Assembly: GCA_943331145.2 (NCBI GenBank)
Contig: CALQKL020000029.1
Span: 1-14,748, forward strand
DNA from: Chitinophaga pinensis
GTDB taxonomy: Bacteria; Bacteroidota; Bacteroidia; Chitinophagales; Chitinophagaceae
Direction: 5' to 3'
DNA length: 14,748 bases
Positions within the stretch are counted from its first letter, which is position 1. Each line of letters opens with the position of its first letter. A program made the translations under genes and the position numbers. The notes beneath the pieces are model-generated. The model worked only from the letters and a program-made list of their open reading frames with translations, was not told the origin of the DNA and ran no database searches. This document shows positions 6,438-13,182 of this stretch, in pieces.

Positions 6438-6593
6438 CTACATTAAATCCATAGCCATTGCAAAAAATGTAACGTTGAATGGCAAAACCATAGAGCAATA
6501 TCCACCACCGATAGCGTAAACGCCAAAGAATGCAGCAACAGAGGCAAAAAATAGTACCCAAAAAATTGATCTAGATTTTTTCTTCATTTCCAT
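6438..6593 (-). CDS. Small (51-residue) membrane protein, function unknown
   Basis: This short frame reads MEMKKKSRSI, a hydrophobic segment FWVLFFASVAAFFGVYAIGG (11-30), GYCSMVLPFN and a second hydrophobic segment VTFFAMAMDLM to the stop. The basic N-terminus and two hydrophobic segments suggest an inner-membrane hairpin or an anchored small protein. Three signs argue it is real: a perfect -7 element TATATTTG (minus strand, 6611-6618) 17 bp before the ATG, a hairpin terminator 21 bp after the stop, and a basic start typical of membrane proteins. The second ATG (6585-6587, MKKKSRS) is an equally possible start. A 66-residue frame overlapping it on the same strand (6361-6561) lacks these signs and runs through both terminators. 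It sits between the Usp and Nramp-Usp genes, opposite to both. I do not recognise the family. Confidence 0.72.
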   Translation of the reverse strand: MEMKKKSRSIFWVLFFASVAAFFGVYAIGGGYCSMVLPFNVTFFAMAMDLM

Positions 6594-6610
6594 GATAATT
6601 ATTTTTTTTG

Positions 6611-6618
6611 CAAATATA
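6611..6618 (-). promoter_or_regulatory. Candidate -7 promoter element for the 51-residue protein gene
   Basis: The minus strand reads TATATTTG, a full match to TAnnTTTG, 17 bp ahead of the ATG at 6593. A clear -33 TTTG is not visible. The pairing with a correctly oriented terminator downstream of the frame raises its credibility. Confidence 0.5.
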
Positions 6619-6722
6619 GGGGAGAAACTAAAATTCTTAAAATATTTTGTCGGTTAGTTTTTATTTTAAAAAATCTATGTCAAAAAAAATACATTCGAGT
6701 GTAAATTAGGAATGATGTCAAT

Positions 6723-6730
6723 TATTTTTG
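6723..6730 (+). promoter_or_regulatory. Weak candidate -7 element upstream of the Nramp-Usp gene
   Basis: TATTTTTG matches TAnnTTTG, about 97 bp before the ATG at 6828. It would give a leader of roughly 90 nt. No -33 partner and no recognisable MntR or Fur operator is seen in 6594-6827, so this is only a candidate. Confidence 0.25.
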
Positions 6731-6827
6731 AATTAAGTTTGTTTTTTAATGAGTAAAAAAATAGGGTTGCCATTTAGTGTGTAGATGGATGGGGTGCTAA
6801 ATAAAAGTTGTAAAATGGAATTAAAAA

Positions 6828-8759
6828 ATGTCTAAACAATCAGATATCGACCAATCGCTGAGCGAAGTACACGAAAGTGTAGATACGACGGGCAATTCGA
6901 AGAGCTGGCGTAAGATGTTTTCATTTCTTGGTCCCGCTTATTTGGTTAGTGTCGGATATATGGATCCTGGAAATTGGGCAACGGATTTAGCCGGAGGGAG
7001 TAAATATGGGTTTTCATTGCTTTGGGTTTTATTGGTAAGTAATTTAATGGCTTTGTTATTGCAAAGTTTAAGTGCCCGTTTGGGTATTGTAAGGGGACGA
7101 GATTTAGCACAAGCAAACCGAGAGTCATTTCCAAAGCATATTAATTTTATCCTTTGGATTTTTGCAGAAATCGCCATTGCTGCTACAGATTTAGCCGAAG
7201 TACTCGGAATGGCAATTGGGATACAACTTCTTTTTGGCTTGCCCCTAATCGTTGGCGTTGGTATTACCGTTTTAGATACTTTTCTTTTGCTTTACCTTCA
7301 AAGATTAGGCATTCGTAAAATTGAGGCATTTATTTTTGCCCTGATTGGTATAATTGGCGTTTGCTTTTTAATCAATATCATTCTTGCACAACCACAATTG
7401 CATGAAGTTTTAAGTGGATTAATTCCTTCGTTACCTGACCCTGAAACACTTTATAAAAGCAAAGGCATAATATCAAAAATTCCACATGAAACAGCGTTGT
7501 ATTTGGCCATAGGAATGATTGGCGCAACGGTTATGCCCCATAATTTGTACCTGCATTCTGCACTTATTCAAACCCGAAAAATCAAACAAACACAAGCTGG
7601 AATTAAACAAGCGATTAAGTGGAGTATAATAGACAGTGCCATCGCATTAAACATTGCATTCTTTATAAATGCTGCCATTTTGATTTTGGCGGCTACCGTT
7701 TTTTTTAAAACAGGAAGGACAGATGTGGCTCAAATAAAAGATGCACATCAATTGCTTTCTCCTGTGTTGGGCTCATCAATAGCGTCAACATTATTTGCCA
7801 TTGCATTGATTGCGTCAGGGCAAAGCTCAACAATTACAGGTACTTTAAGCGGACAAATTGTAATGGAAGGGTATTTGCGAATTAGAATAAATCCATTAAT
7901 GCGCAGATTAATTACTAGGTTATTGGCGATTGTACCTGCCATTATTTTTATTTTAGTTACCGGTGAATCGAATATTGATGGGTTATTGATTTTTAGTCAG
8001 GTAGTGTTAAGTGTTCAACTTGGATTTGCCATAATTCCTTTGATACATTTTGTTAGTGATAAAAAAAAGATGAAAGGTTTTGCCATAAAATTGCATGTCC
8101 AAATTTTAGCTTGGTTAATGGCATTGGTGCTCATTTTTTTAAATCTAAAAATGATCTTGGGTGAAGTAAAACTATTTTTTGAAAACGATCATGGGTTGGC
8201 ATTAAACATAGTTTTAATTCTTTCGATTATATTGTTTTTTGCTTTATTGGTTTATGTGTTACTGTTTCCTATATTTAAAAATAAGCAGCATGATGTATCC
8301 ATAAAAATGCATCCAGAGGCTTCAAGGATTTCGGAAATTCAAATACCCGTTTATCATAAAATTGGAATTGCACTTGACTTTAGCGACAATGATTTTAAGC
8401 TCATTTCTGCGGCAATTGGTCAAGGGAAAAAAGATTGCAGTTTTACATTAATTCATATAGTAGAGAGCGCTTCATCAAAATTACATGGCGATCAATCTGC
8501 GGATTATGAAACCCAAAAAGACAAAGAAAGAATGGATGATTTGATTATGCAAATGACCGAAAAAGGATATAATGCAAAAGGTGTGTTAGGTTTTAATGAA
8601 ACATCAAAAGAAATTATTCGAATCGTTAAAGAGGAGCAAATTGACTTGTTGATTATTGGTGCACATGGACATACAGGAATAAAAGATTTTATTTACGGCA
8701 CAACAATTAATGCCGTACGTCATGAATTGAGAATTCCTGTTTTGATTGTTAATGTTTAA
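6828..8759 (+). CDS. Nramp-family divalent metal transporter fused to a C-terminal Usp domain
   Basis: This 643-residue protein joins two modules. Residues about 30-480 are an Nramp (MntH-like) proton-coupled transporter with about 11 helices: the TM1 metal-binding motif D46-P-G-N49 and the TM6 motif M236-P-H-N239 are intact. The Met is the residue linked to selectivity for transition metals over Ca or Mg, so Mn2+ or Fe2+ uptake is the best guess. After the last helix (about 456-483) a short linker leads to a Usp domain (about 509-643, starting HKIGIALDFSDND), which retains the ATP-binding pattern G611-x2-G614-x9-G624-T625. The cytosolic Usp domain probably senses nucleotide or stress state and may gate or scaffold the transporter; that is inference. 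Ordinary MntH proteins are about 410-450 residues, so the extra 150 are the fusion, with no frameshift. A free tandem Usp lies 0.5 kb upstream on the same strand. Confidence 0.93.
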   Translation: MSKQSDIDQSLSEVHESVDTTGNSKSWRKMFSFLGPAYLVSVGYMDPGNWATDLAGGSKYGFSLLWVLLVSNLMALLLQSLSARLGIVRGRDLAQANRESFPKHINFILWIFAEIAIAATDLAEVLGMAIGIQLLFGLPLIVGVGITVLDTFLLLYLQRLGIRKIEAFIFALIGIIGVCFLINIILAQPQLHEVLSGLIPSLPDPETLYKSKGIISKIPHETALYLAIGMIGATVMPHNLYLHSALIQTRKIKQTQAGIKQAIKWSIIDSAIALNIAFFINAAILILAATVFFKTGRTDVAQIKDAHQLLSPVLGSSIASTLFAIALIASGQSSTITGTLSGQIVMEGYLRIRINPLMRRLITRLLAIVPAIIFILVTGESNIDGLLIFSQVVLSVQLGFAIIPLIHFVSDKKKMKGFAIKLHVQILAWLMALVLIFLNLKMILGEVKLFFENDHGLALNIVLILSIILFFALLVYVLLFPIFKNKQHDVSIKMHPEASRISEIQIPVYHKIGIALDFSDNDFKLISAAIGQGKKDCSFTLIHIVESASSKLHGDQSADYETQKDKERMDDLIMQMTEKGYNAKGVLGFNETSKEIIRIVKEEQIDLLIIGAHGHTGIKDFIYGTTINAVRHELRIPVLIVNV

Positions 8760-8812
8760 TTTTACTTCGATATCTCGGATATTTGATTGTTAAATGAATA
8801 AAATAAATAGTT

Positions 8813-9283
8813 ATGAAAATTTTAAAAAAAAATGAACTTGGATTTCTAATTGCATTTATGCTTGTAATCATTACAATGGCATCATGTACAAATAATGACA
8901 TTCCAAACTCGAACATTAATACTCCAACAAGCATTATAAACGTTGTAAATAATGGGACATGGAGAATCACTTATTATTACGATACAGACCATGAAGAAAC
9001 AAATAATTTTAATGGTTACAATTTTACTTTCGGTGCTAATAATATCTTAACTGCTTCAAATGGAGCCATCACCAATACAGGCACATGGACTATAACAGAT
9101 AGTAATAGTAATGATGATAACCTAAGCGATTTAGACTTTAATATCTCGTTTGGCAATCCCGCACAATTTGTAGAAATTTCTGATGATTGGGAAATAATTG
9201 AAAAGTCAAATACTGTAATAAAACTCAAGGATGTTAGTGGTGGAAATGGAGGTATAGATTATTTGACATTTACAAAAAATTAG
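8813..9283 (+). CDS. Lipoprotein of unknown function
   Basis: This 156-residue protein has a lipoprotein signal: MKILKKNE, a hydrophobic core, then M22-A-S-C25, with the Cys as the likely lipidated residue. The sequence after it, TNNDIPNSN, has no strong acidic surface-export signal, so the final location (periplasmic face or surface) is open. The mature part is Asn-, Asp- and Thr-rich with repeated beta-type segments (GTWRITYYYDTDHEETNNFNGYNFTFGANNILTASNG, then GTWTITDSN). The two G-T-W-[RT]-I-T strands and the ending IDYLTFTKN suggest a small beta-barrel or lipocalin-like fold, as seen in many uncharacterised Bacteroidota lipoproteins; this is by resemblance only. It starts 53 bp after the Nramp-Usp stop on the same strand and may be read through from it. 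No terminator follows. Confidence 0.75.
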   Translation: MKILKKNELGFLIAFMLVIITMASCTNNDIPNSNINTPTSIINVVNNGTWRITYYYDTDHEETNNFNGYNFTFGANNILTASNGAITNTGTWTITDSNSNDDNLSDLDFNISFGNPAQFVEISDDWEIIEKSNTVIKLKDVSGGNGGIDYLTFTKN

Positions 9284-9330
9284 TATTGAATAAAAATAAT
9301 TTTGATCTAAATGTTGTTTAAAATATAGAT

Positions 9331-9370
9331 TACTCCTCAATAAAATCCAGATTTTTATCAAAAGTTTCTT
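9331..9370 (-). pseudogene. 40-bp duplicate of the 3' end of the MFS transporter gene
   Basis: On the minus strand this segment encodes the same ending as the MFS gene (ETFDKNLDFIEE and stop). It matches 9480-9519 at 39 of 40 bases; the single difference is A versus G at 9362 against 9511. The identity stops abruptly on both sides. There is no start or upstream part, so it is a detached fragment lying 149 bp downstream of the true gene end. Its inner border abuts the conserved tail of the REP-like copy at 9372. Confidence 0.9.
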
Positions 9371-9371
9371 G

Positions 9372-9404
9372 CATTATTTTTATAGCCAACGGTTTCAACC
9401 GTGG
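9372..9404 (-). repeat. REP-like palindromic repeat, copy C (inverted relative to A and B)
   Basis: The reverse complement of copy A: the 19-bp core ccaacggtttcaaccgtgg (9386-9404) is identical to the complement of copy A, and the tail (cattatt...atagcc) is conserved except for two extra T. This puts the same repeat 9 kb away in the opposite orientation, so it belongs to a dispersed family. It lies 3' of the MFS gene and could also serve as a hairpin in that operon's 3' end. Confidence 0.82.
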
Positions 9405-9429
9405 GTTATGGAACATAAATGAGTAGTGC

Positions 9430-9445
9430 AATGGTTTCAACCATT
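9430..9445. repeat. Diverged REP-like palindrome, copy D
   Basis: aatggtttcaaccatt is a near-perfect palindrome with the same central ggtttcaacc as copies A-C, but its outer arms differ (AAT/ATT instead of CAACGG or CCACGG) and the conserved tail is missing. It lies 25 bp from copy C, as expected for a paired REP arrangement. Confidence 0.6.
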
Positions 9446-9478
9446 TATATCTGTTCTATGAAAGTTTTAAATTAAAAT

Positions 9479-10711
9479 CTACTCCTCAATAAAATCCAGA
9501 TTTTTATCAAAGGTTTCTTCAATGAAATATAAAGCCCCTGTAGCTAAAATCATTATAATTACTGACGTAATCAATCCTGCTTGGTAAAAATCAGTAATGC
9601 CTCTGAAAAATTTAAATGTGGGTAAAATAAAAATAGCCAACATTCCCCTGACCATATTCGGTATTGTGGTGGTTGCTGTTGCCCTTAAATTGGTGCCAAA
9701 TTGCTCCGCAGCAGTAGTTACAAAAATTGCCCAGAACCCAGTTCCAAAGCCAAGTCCAGCGCAAATGATATACATGGTTTTTGCATCGGAGTTCCATAAA
9801 ATGGTAAAATACAAGACGAGGAATATCATAGTGATGCCATAAAAAATATACATTGCTTTCTTTCTGCTTTTTAGCCAATGACTAATAAAGCCAATCATGA
9901 TGTCTCCAATTGATATGGCAACGTAAGCAAACATAATTGCTTTACCTGGGTCGATTGGTTCTGATAATTTCATGTGTTCGCCAAACTCTTTAGAAAAAGT
10001 TACTAATACACCTATTATTAACCAGGTAGGTAAACCAATTAAGATATTTAAAAGGTATTTCTTTAGTCGAACTCGATTTGTAAACAACATGAAAAAATCG
10101 CCTCTTTTTATTTCACTGTTTTTTGATTTGGTGAAAAGGTTAGATTCAAAAACAGAAACCCTTAACAATAAAAGTAAAATCCCCATTCCGCCGCCAATGA
10201 AATAGCATGTTCTCCAATCAAAATGTTGTTTTATGTAAAAAGCAAATACAGCGCCACTCAATCCAATGCCAGCAACCATTGAAGTGGCTATTCCTCTTTT
10301 TTGTTGTGATACGAGTTCTGCAACTAAAGTAATGCCAGCGCCTAGTTCACCCGCTAATCCCAATCCTGCTATAAATCTGATGTATTTATATTGCTCCACC
10401 GTTTGTACAAATCCATTCGCAATATTGGCAAGAGAGTATAATAAAATTGAACCAAACAATACACTAAGTCTTCCTTTTTTGTCGCCCATTACACCCCAAA
10501 TGATTCCGCCCAAAAGCAATCCAATCATCTGCCATGAAATGATGGATTCTCCGGCTATTAAAATATCGGCTTGTGATAAACCTAAAGATTGTAAACTTGG
10601 AACGCGTATTATTCCAAAAAGCAATAAATCGTAGATATCAACAAAATAACCTAAAGCGGCAACCAATATGGCAATGGTTACAAATGATTTTTGATTTCTT
10701 TGGTTATTCAT
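9479..10711 (-). CDS. MFS transporter (metabolite:H+ symporter-like)
   Basis: A 410-residue inner-membrane transporter with about 12 helices in the usual 6+6 arrangement. Landmarks: TM1 ALGYFVDIYDLLLFGII with acidic D25 and D28, the MFS loop 2-3 signature G76-D-K-K-G-R81, the TM4-5 region GLGLAGELGAGITLVAELVSQQKRG resembling metabolite:H+ symporters, a central cytoplasmic loop (about 192-215, basic), and the later EQFGTNLRATATTTIPNMVRG motif. Such proteins usually carry organic acids, sugars or osmolytes with protons; the substrate cannot be read here. It begins 12 bp after the DedA-family gene stop, so it is the last gene of the operon that starts with the DAACS symporter. Its last 13 codons are duplicated downstream at 9331-9370, next to REP-like palindromes, without damaging the frame. 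Confidence 0.88.
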   Translation of the reverse strand: MNNQRNQKSFVTIAILVAALGYFVDIYDLLLFGIIRVPSLQSLGLSQADILIAGESIISWQMIGLLLGGIIWGVMGDKKGRLSVLFGSILLYSLANIANGFVQTVEQYKYIRFIAGLGLAGELGAGITLVAELVSQQKRGIATSMVAGIGLSGAVFAFYIKQHFDWRTCYFIGGGMGILLLLLRVSVFESNLFTKSKNSEIKRGDFFMLFTNRVRLKKYLLNILIGLPTWLIIGVLVTFSKEFGEHMKLSEPIDPGKAIMFAYVAISIGDIMIGFISHWLKSRKKAMYIFYGITMIFLVLYFTILWNSDAKTMYIICAGLGFGTGFWAIFVTTAAEQFGTNLRATATTTIPNMVRGMLAIFILPTFKFFRGITDFYQAGLITSVIIMILATGALYFIEETFDKNLDFIEE

Positions 10712-10723
10712 AAGATTTGAAAA

Positions 10724-11422
10724 TTAAGCACTCTTTTTTTTGCCAAAAATCATTTTTAAAATTACAGGTGCTGTAGTTACAAACACAATTCCAATTACAA
10801 TTACCTCTAAATGTGATTTTAAATCATATTGAAATTGATTTAAAATAAACGTTTGTAAATAATGGCCAGCAATCAACATCGAATATACCCAGGCAAAACA
10901 ACCTATAATGTTGAAAGACATGAACTTCTTTTTATCCATTTGAACAATTCCTGCAACGATGGGTGCAAAGGTTCTTACAATTGGTAAAAACCTTGCCATC
11001 ACAATTGCGCCACCACCATGTTTGTCGTAAAAATCCTTAGCTTGATAGAGATACTTTTTCTTGAATAAAAAGCTGTCTTTGCGTTCAAATAAAAATGGTC
11101 CACTTTTTTTACCAAACCAATATCCAACCATATTTCCAATGATACCTGCAGATGAAATTAATAATCCCAAAAACAATAAATTCAAAATGGGATTATTAAA
11201 TTGAAATCCAAGTGCTGCTTCAATAATAGGGCGGATGCCAAGTGATTCATCTCCTTCACTAAAAATGCCTGCTACAAATAATAACGAATCTCCAGGAAGA
11301 AAAAATCCAGCAAATAATCCTGTTTCGGCAAACACAACAAACATAATAAACCACAGTCCACCAGTATTAATATACCAGTCCGGTTGCAATAAATTCATCC
11401 ATTGAAAGTCAAGTAAAGTCAT
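10724..11422 (-). CDS. DedA-family (SNARE-associated/VTT domain) membrane protein
   Basis: A 232-residue integral membrane protein. Diagnostic motifs: E33-T-G-L-F-A-G-F-F-L-P43-G-D45-S-L-L (first re-entrant segment), the helix GIIGNMVGYWFGKKSG (93-108), and the essential-arginine motif A-R144-F-L-P147-I-V-R150-T-F-A-P-I-V-A-G. The family includes undecaprenyl-phosphate recycling flippases (UptA/DedA group) and phospholipid scramblase-like proteins and supports envelope homeostasis and drug resistance. Which lipid this one moves is not readable. The start at 11422 gives MTLLDFQWMNLL; M9 is a possible alternative. It lies 59 bp downstream of the DAACS gene and 12 bp upstream of the MFS gene, all on the minus strand, so it is likely cotranscribed with both. 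Confidence 0.92.
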   Translation of the reverse strand: MTLLDFQWMNLLQPDWYINTGGLWFIMFVVFAETGLFAGFFLPGDSLLFVAGIFSEGDESLGIRPIIEAALGFQFNNPILNLLFLGLLISSAGIIGNMVGYWFGKKSGPFLFERKDSFLFKKKYLYQAKDFYDKHGGGAIVMARFLPIVRTFAPIVAGIVQMDKKKFMSFNIIGCFAWVYSMLIAGHYLQTFILNQFQYDLKSHLEVIVIGIVFVTTAPVILKMIFGKKKSA

Positions 11423-11481
11423 TTTGTAGAAAATTAAAAAAATGAAAGATAAATTTTAAATCAGTTGAAAAAAAGTTGATT

Positions 11482-12762
11482 TTAATCTGTGTGGTTCGTA
11501 TGCGTTAATGCGCCTTCCCATTTGCTCACCGCTGCCGTGGCTAAAGCATTTCCCAAAACATTGGTCATGCTTCTTCCCATATCGCAAAAAGTATCTATCG
11601 CTAAAACCAACCCAATGCCTTCAGGAGGAATACCAAACATGCCGCCTGTAGCCAAAACCACAACCAACGAAGCTCTTGGCACCCCGGCAATTCCTTTACT
11701 TGTTAACATGAAAACCAACAACATGGCTATTTGTGTACTGATGCTTCCGGTTACTGAAGTGACGTTGTAAGCTTGTGCTATAAACATACTGGCAAATGTC
11801 ATATACATCATACTGCCATCTAGGTTAAATGAATACCCAAGTGGTAAAGTAAAAGAAACAATTTTTTTGTCGCAACCAAATCGCTCCATTTCTTCAACCA
11901 TTTTAGGAAAAACGGCTTCGCTGCTTGCAGTATTAAAGGCAATAGCCATTGGACTTGACAAACGTTTTAGGAGTACTTTCAATCTGTTCTTTAAAATCAA
12001 ATATCCAACGAGTAAAAGTATAATCCATAACACAGCTAGTCCCAAATAAAAAGAGCCAATATAATAAGCGTAGGTTTTTAAAATGCCCAAACCCTTAACA
12101 GCAATCACGCCAGTCATTGCCCCGAAAACGCCAAGAGGAGCGAGGTTCATCACATAAGTAACCATTTTTAACACCACATGCGTTAATGAATCGAGGGCAT
12201 TAATGATGTTTTCTCCTTTTTTACCAATCGCCGTTAAAGCCACACCAAAGAAAATGGAAAACACAACAAGTTGCAAGATTTCATTGTTGGCCATTGACTC
12301 AATCACACTTCTTGGAAAAACATGTTCAATAAAATTCTCTAAAGAAAATGCTTTTGTTTTACCCATTAAATCTTTTGCGCCTTCCAAATCAGCATTGGCA
12401 ATATTTACACCAACACCAGGCTTGGTAATAGTAACCAAAATTAGTCCTAGTGTTAAACTTAAAAGAGAAGCGCTAATAAACCAAATCATGGCTTTTCCGC
12501 CAACACGACCAACTGCTTTTAAATCGCCAAGTTTTGCAATGCCCACAACCAATGTGGCAAAAACCAATGGTGCGATTATCATTTGTACCAAGCGCAAAAA
12601 CATGGTTGCTAGTAACTTTATTTTAGGAGCGAAATCTTTTATGAACTCAGGAGATGCTTTTGTATTAATTAAGTAACCAGCTAAAATACCCAACAGCATT
12701 GCCACAACGATATAAGTGGTTAATCTGTTTGGTTTTGAATGATTTATTTGTTCTTGATGCAT
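11482..12762 (-). CDS. Dicarboxylate/amino acid:cation symporter (DAACS family)
   Basis: A 426-residue inner-membrane secondary transporter of the glutamate/C4-dicarboxylate family (GltP/DctA/GltPh fold). Visible elements: N-terminal helices with the conserved TM2 P-L-V-F-A-T-L-V-x-G-I-A-K-L-G-D (65-80), the HP1 loop FNTASSEAVFP (276-286), the unwound TM7 motif N313-L-D-G-S317, the HP2 region SKGIAGVPRASLVVV (355-369), and TM8 D390-x3-D394-M-G-R397-S-M-T-N401-V-L-G-N405. D394 and R397 are the amino- and side-chain-binding positions of glutamate/aspartate carriers, which favours an acidic substrate. The last position is Asn where Na-coupled GltPh has Asp (a sodium ligand), as in many bacterial H+-coupled members, so coupling may be to protons; this is inference. 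First gene of a minus-strand transport operon; a 9-bp inverted repeat precedes its ATG. Confidence 0.94.
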   Translation of the reverse strand: MHQEQINHSKPNRLTTYIVVAMLLGILAGYLINTKASPEFIKDFAPKIKLLATMFLRLVQMIIAPLVFATLVVGIAKLGDLKAVGRVGGKAMIWFISASLLSLTLGLILVTITKPGVGVNIANADLEGAKDLMGKTKAFSLENFIEHVFPRSVIESMANNEILQLVVFSIFFGVALTAIGKKGENIINALDSLTHVVLKMVTYVMNLAPLGVFGAMTGVIAVKGLGILKTYAYYIGSFYLGLAVLWIILLLVGYLILKNRLKVLLKRLSSPMAIAFNTASSEAVFPKMVEEMERFGCDKKIVSFTLPLGYSFNLDGSMMYMTFASMFIAQAYNVTSVTGSISTQIAMLLVFMLTSKGIAGVPRASLVVVLATGGMFGIPPEGIGLVLAIDTFCDMGRSMTNVLGNALATAAVSKWEGALTHTNHTD

Positions 12763-12765
12763 ATA

Positions 12766-12796
12766 TTAAATATTGGTGTTGCAATATAATATTTAA
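12766..12796. promoter_or_regulatory. 9-bp inverted repeat upstream of the DAACS gene (possible operator or leader hairpin)
   Basis: TTAAATATT (12766-12774) and AATATTTAA (12788-12796) are perfect 9-bp inverted arms with a 13-bp spacer, ending 3 bp before the DAACS ATG on the minus strand. This position suits a repressor site or a hairpin in the leader. The arms are pure A/T, so chance is a real alternative. Confidence 0.35.
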
Positions 12797-12998
12797 ACCC
12801 GGATTTTACAGTTGGAATCGTGATGAAAGGAAAAAAGGCAATAAAGACTAGTGTTTGAGTCGATTTTTTGGTCGAGAACATATTGAAATAGTCAAAAGAG
12901 TTTGCTCAAACCAAACGGAAAAGATAATAAAGACTATACCATGTGACCCAAAACAAACTATAAAATACACATGAAATATGATAAGATCAAAAATTCAA

Positions 12999-13027
12999 GC
13001 AAATGCTTTTATTTGCAGCATTTTTTT
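12999..13027 (+). terminator. Weak hairpin with T-run upstream of the permease gene
   Basis: GCAAAT (12999-13004) and ATTTGC (13011-13016) form a 6-bp stem with a 6-nt loop. An overlapping alternative stem AAATGC/GCATTT (13001-13006, 13018-13023) runs into seven T (13021-13027). It lies 156 bp before the permease start, so it could be a leader attenuator, but the stems are short. Confidence 0.25.
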
Positions 13028-13182
13028 CTTGTAATAGATTTCAAATGAAAAATCTGGGTTAAATGCTAATGATATCTTTATCTAAATAGCTTGTTTTAAA
13101 TTGATTTACAATCTTTTATTTTTTTAATTAAAAAATGTCTTATTTTTCAGCATATTTTACCAAAATCAAACTAAAAATTATT

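Larger units (their letters stand above)
12763..13182. other. Intergenic region between divergent transporter genes
   Basis: About 420 bp with no credible gene. Seen here: a 9-bp inverted repeat beside the DAACS start (12766-12796), an 11-bp direct repeat aataaagacta (12840-12850 and 12926-12936), the palindrome gtttgctcaaac (12900-12911), and overlapping small hairpins with a T-run (12999-13027). It must hold the promoters of both genes, but I find no full TAnnTTTG match with a partner. Confidence 0.6.

Noticed and set aside
6361..6561. 66-residue minus-strand frame over the small-gene region
   Set aside because: It is in a different frame from the 51-residue protein, starts inside it, lacks a promoter at its own start, and runs through both terminator hairpins.
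6750..6785. 11-codon leader peptide (MSKKIGLPFSV) before the Nramp-Usp gene
   Set aside because: No regulatory amino-acid run, no attenuator hairpin and no evidence of translation; such mini-frames are expected by chance.
6594..6827. MntR or Fur operator upstream of the Nramp-Usp gene
   Set aside because: I looked for palindromes like the known metal-regulator boxes and found none; only loose AT-rich dyads are present.
10266..10634. 122-residue plus-strand frame opposite the MFS gene
   Set aside because: Antisense shadow of a conserved transporter, with no family features.
12203..12676. 157-residue plus-strand frame opposite the DAACS symporter gene
   Set aside because: It is the antisense shadow of a clearly conserved membrane protein; its composition mirrors the opposite strand and it has no start signals.
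13135..13182. Upstream ATG extending the permease by 16 residues
   Set aside because: The extension is unlike family N-termini; the usual beginning with MGLFTKKP starts at 13183.
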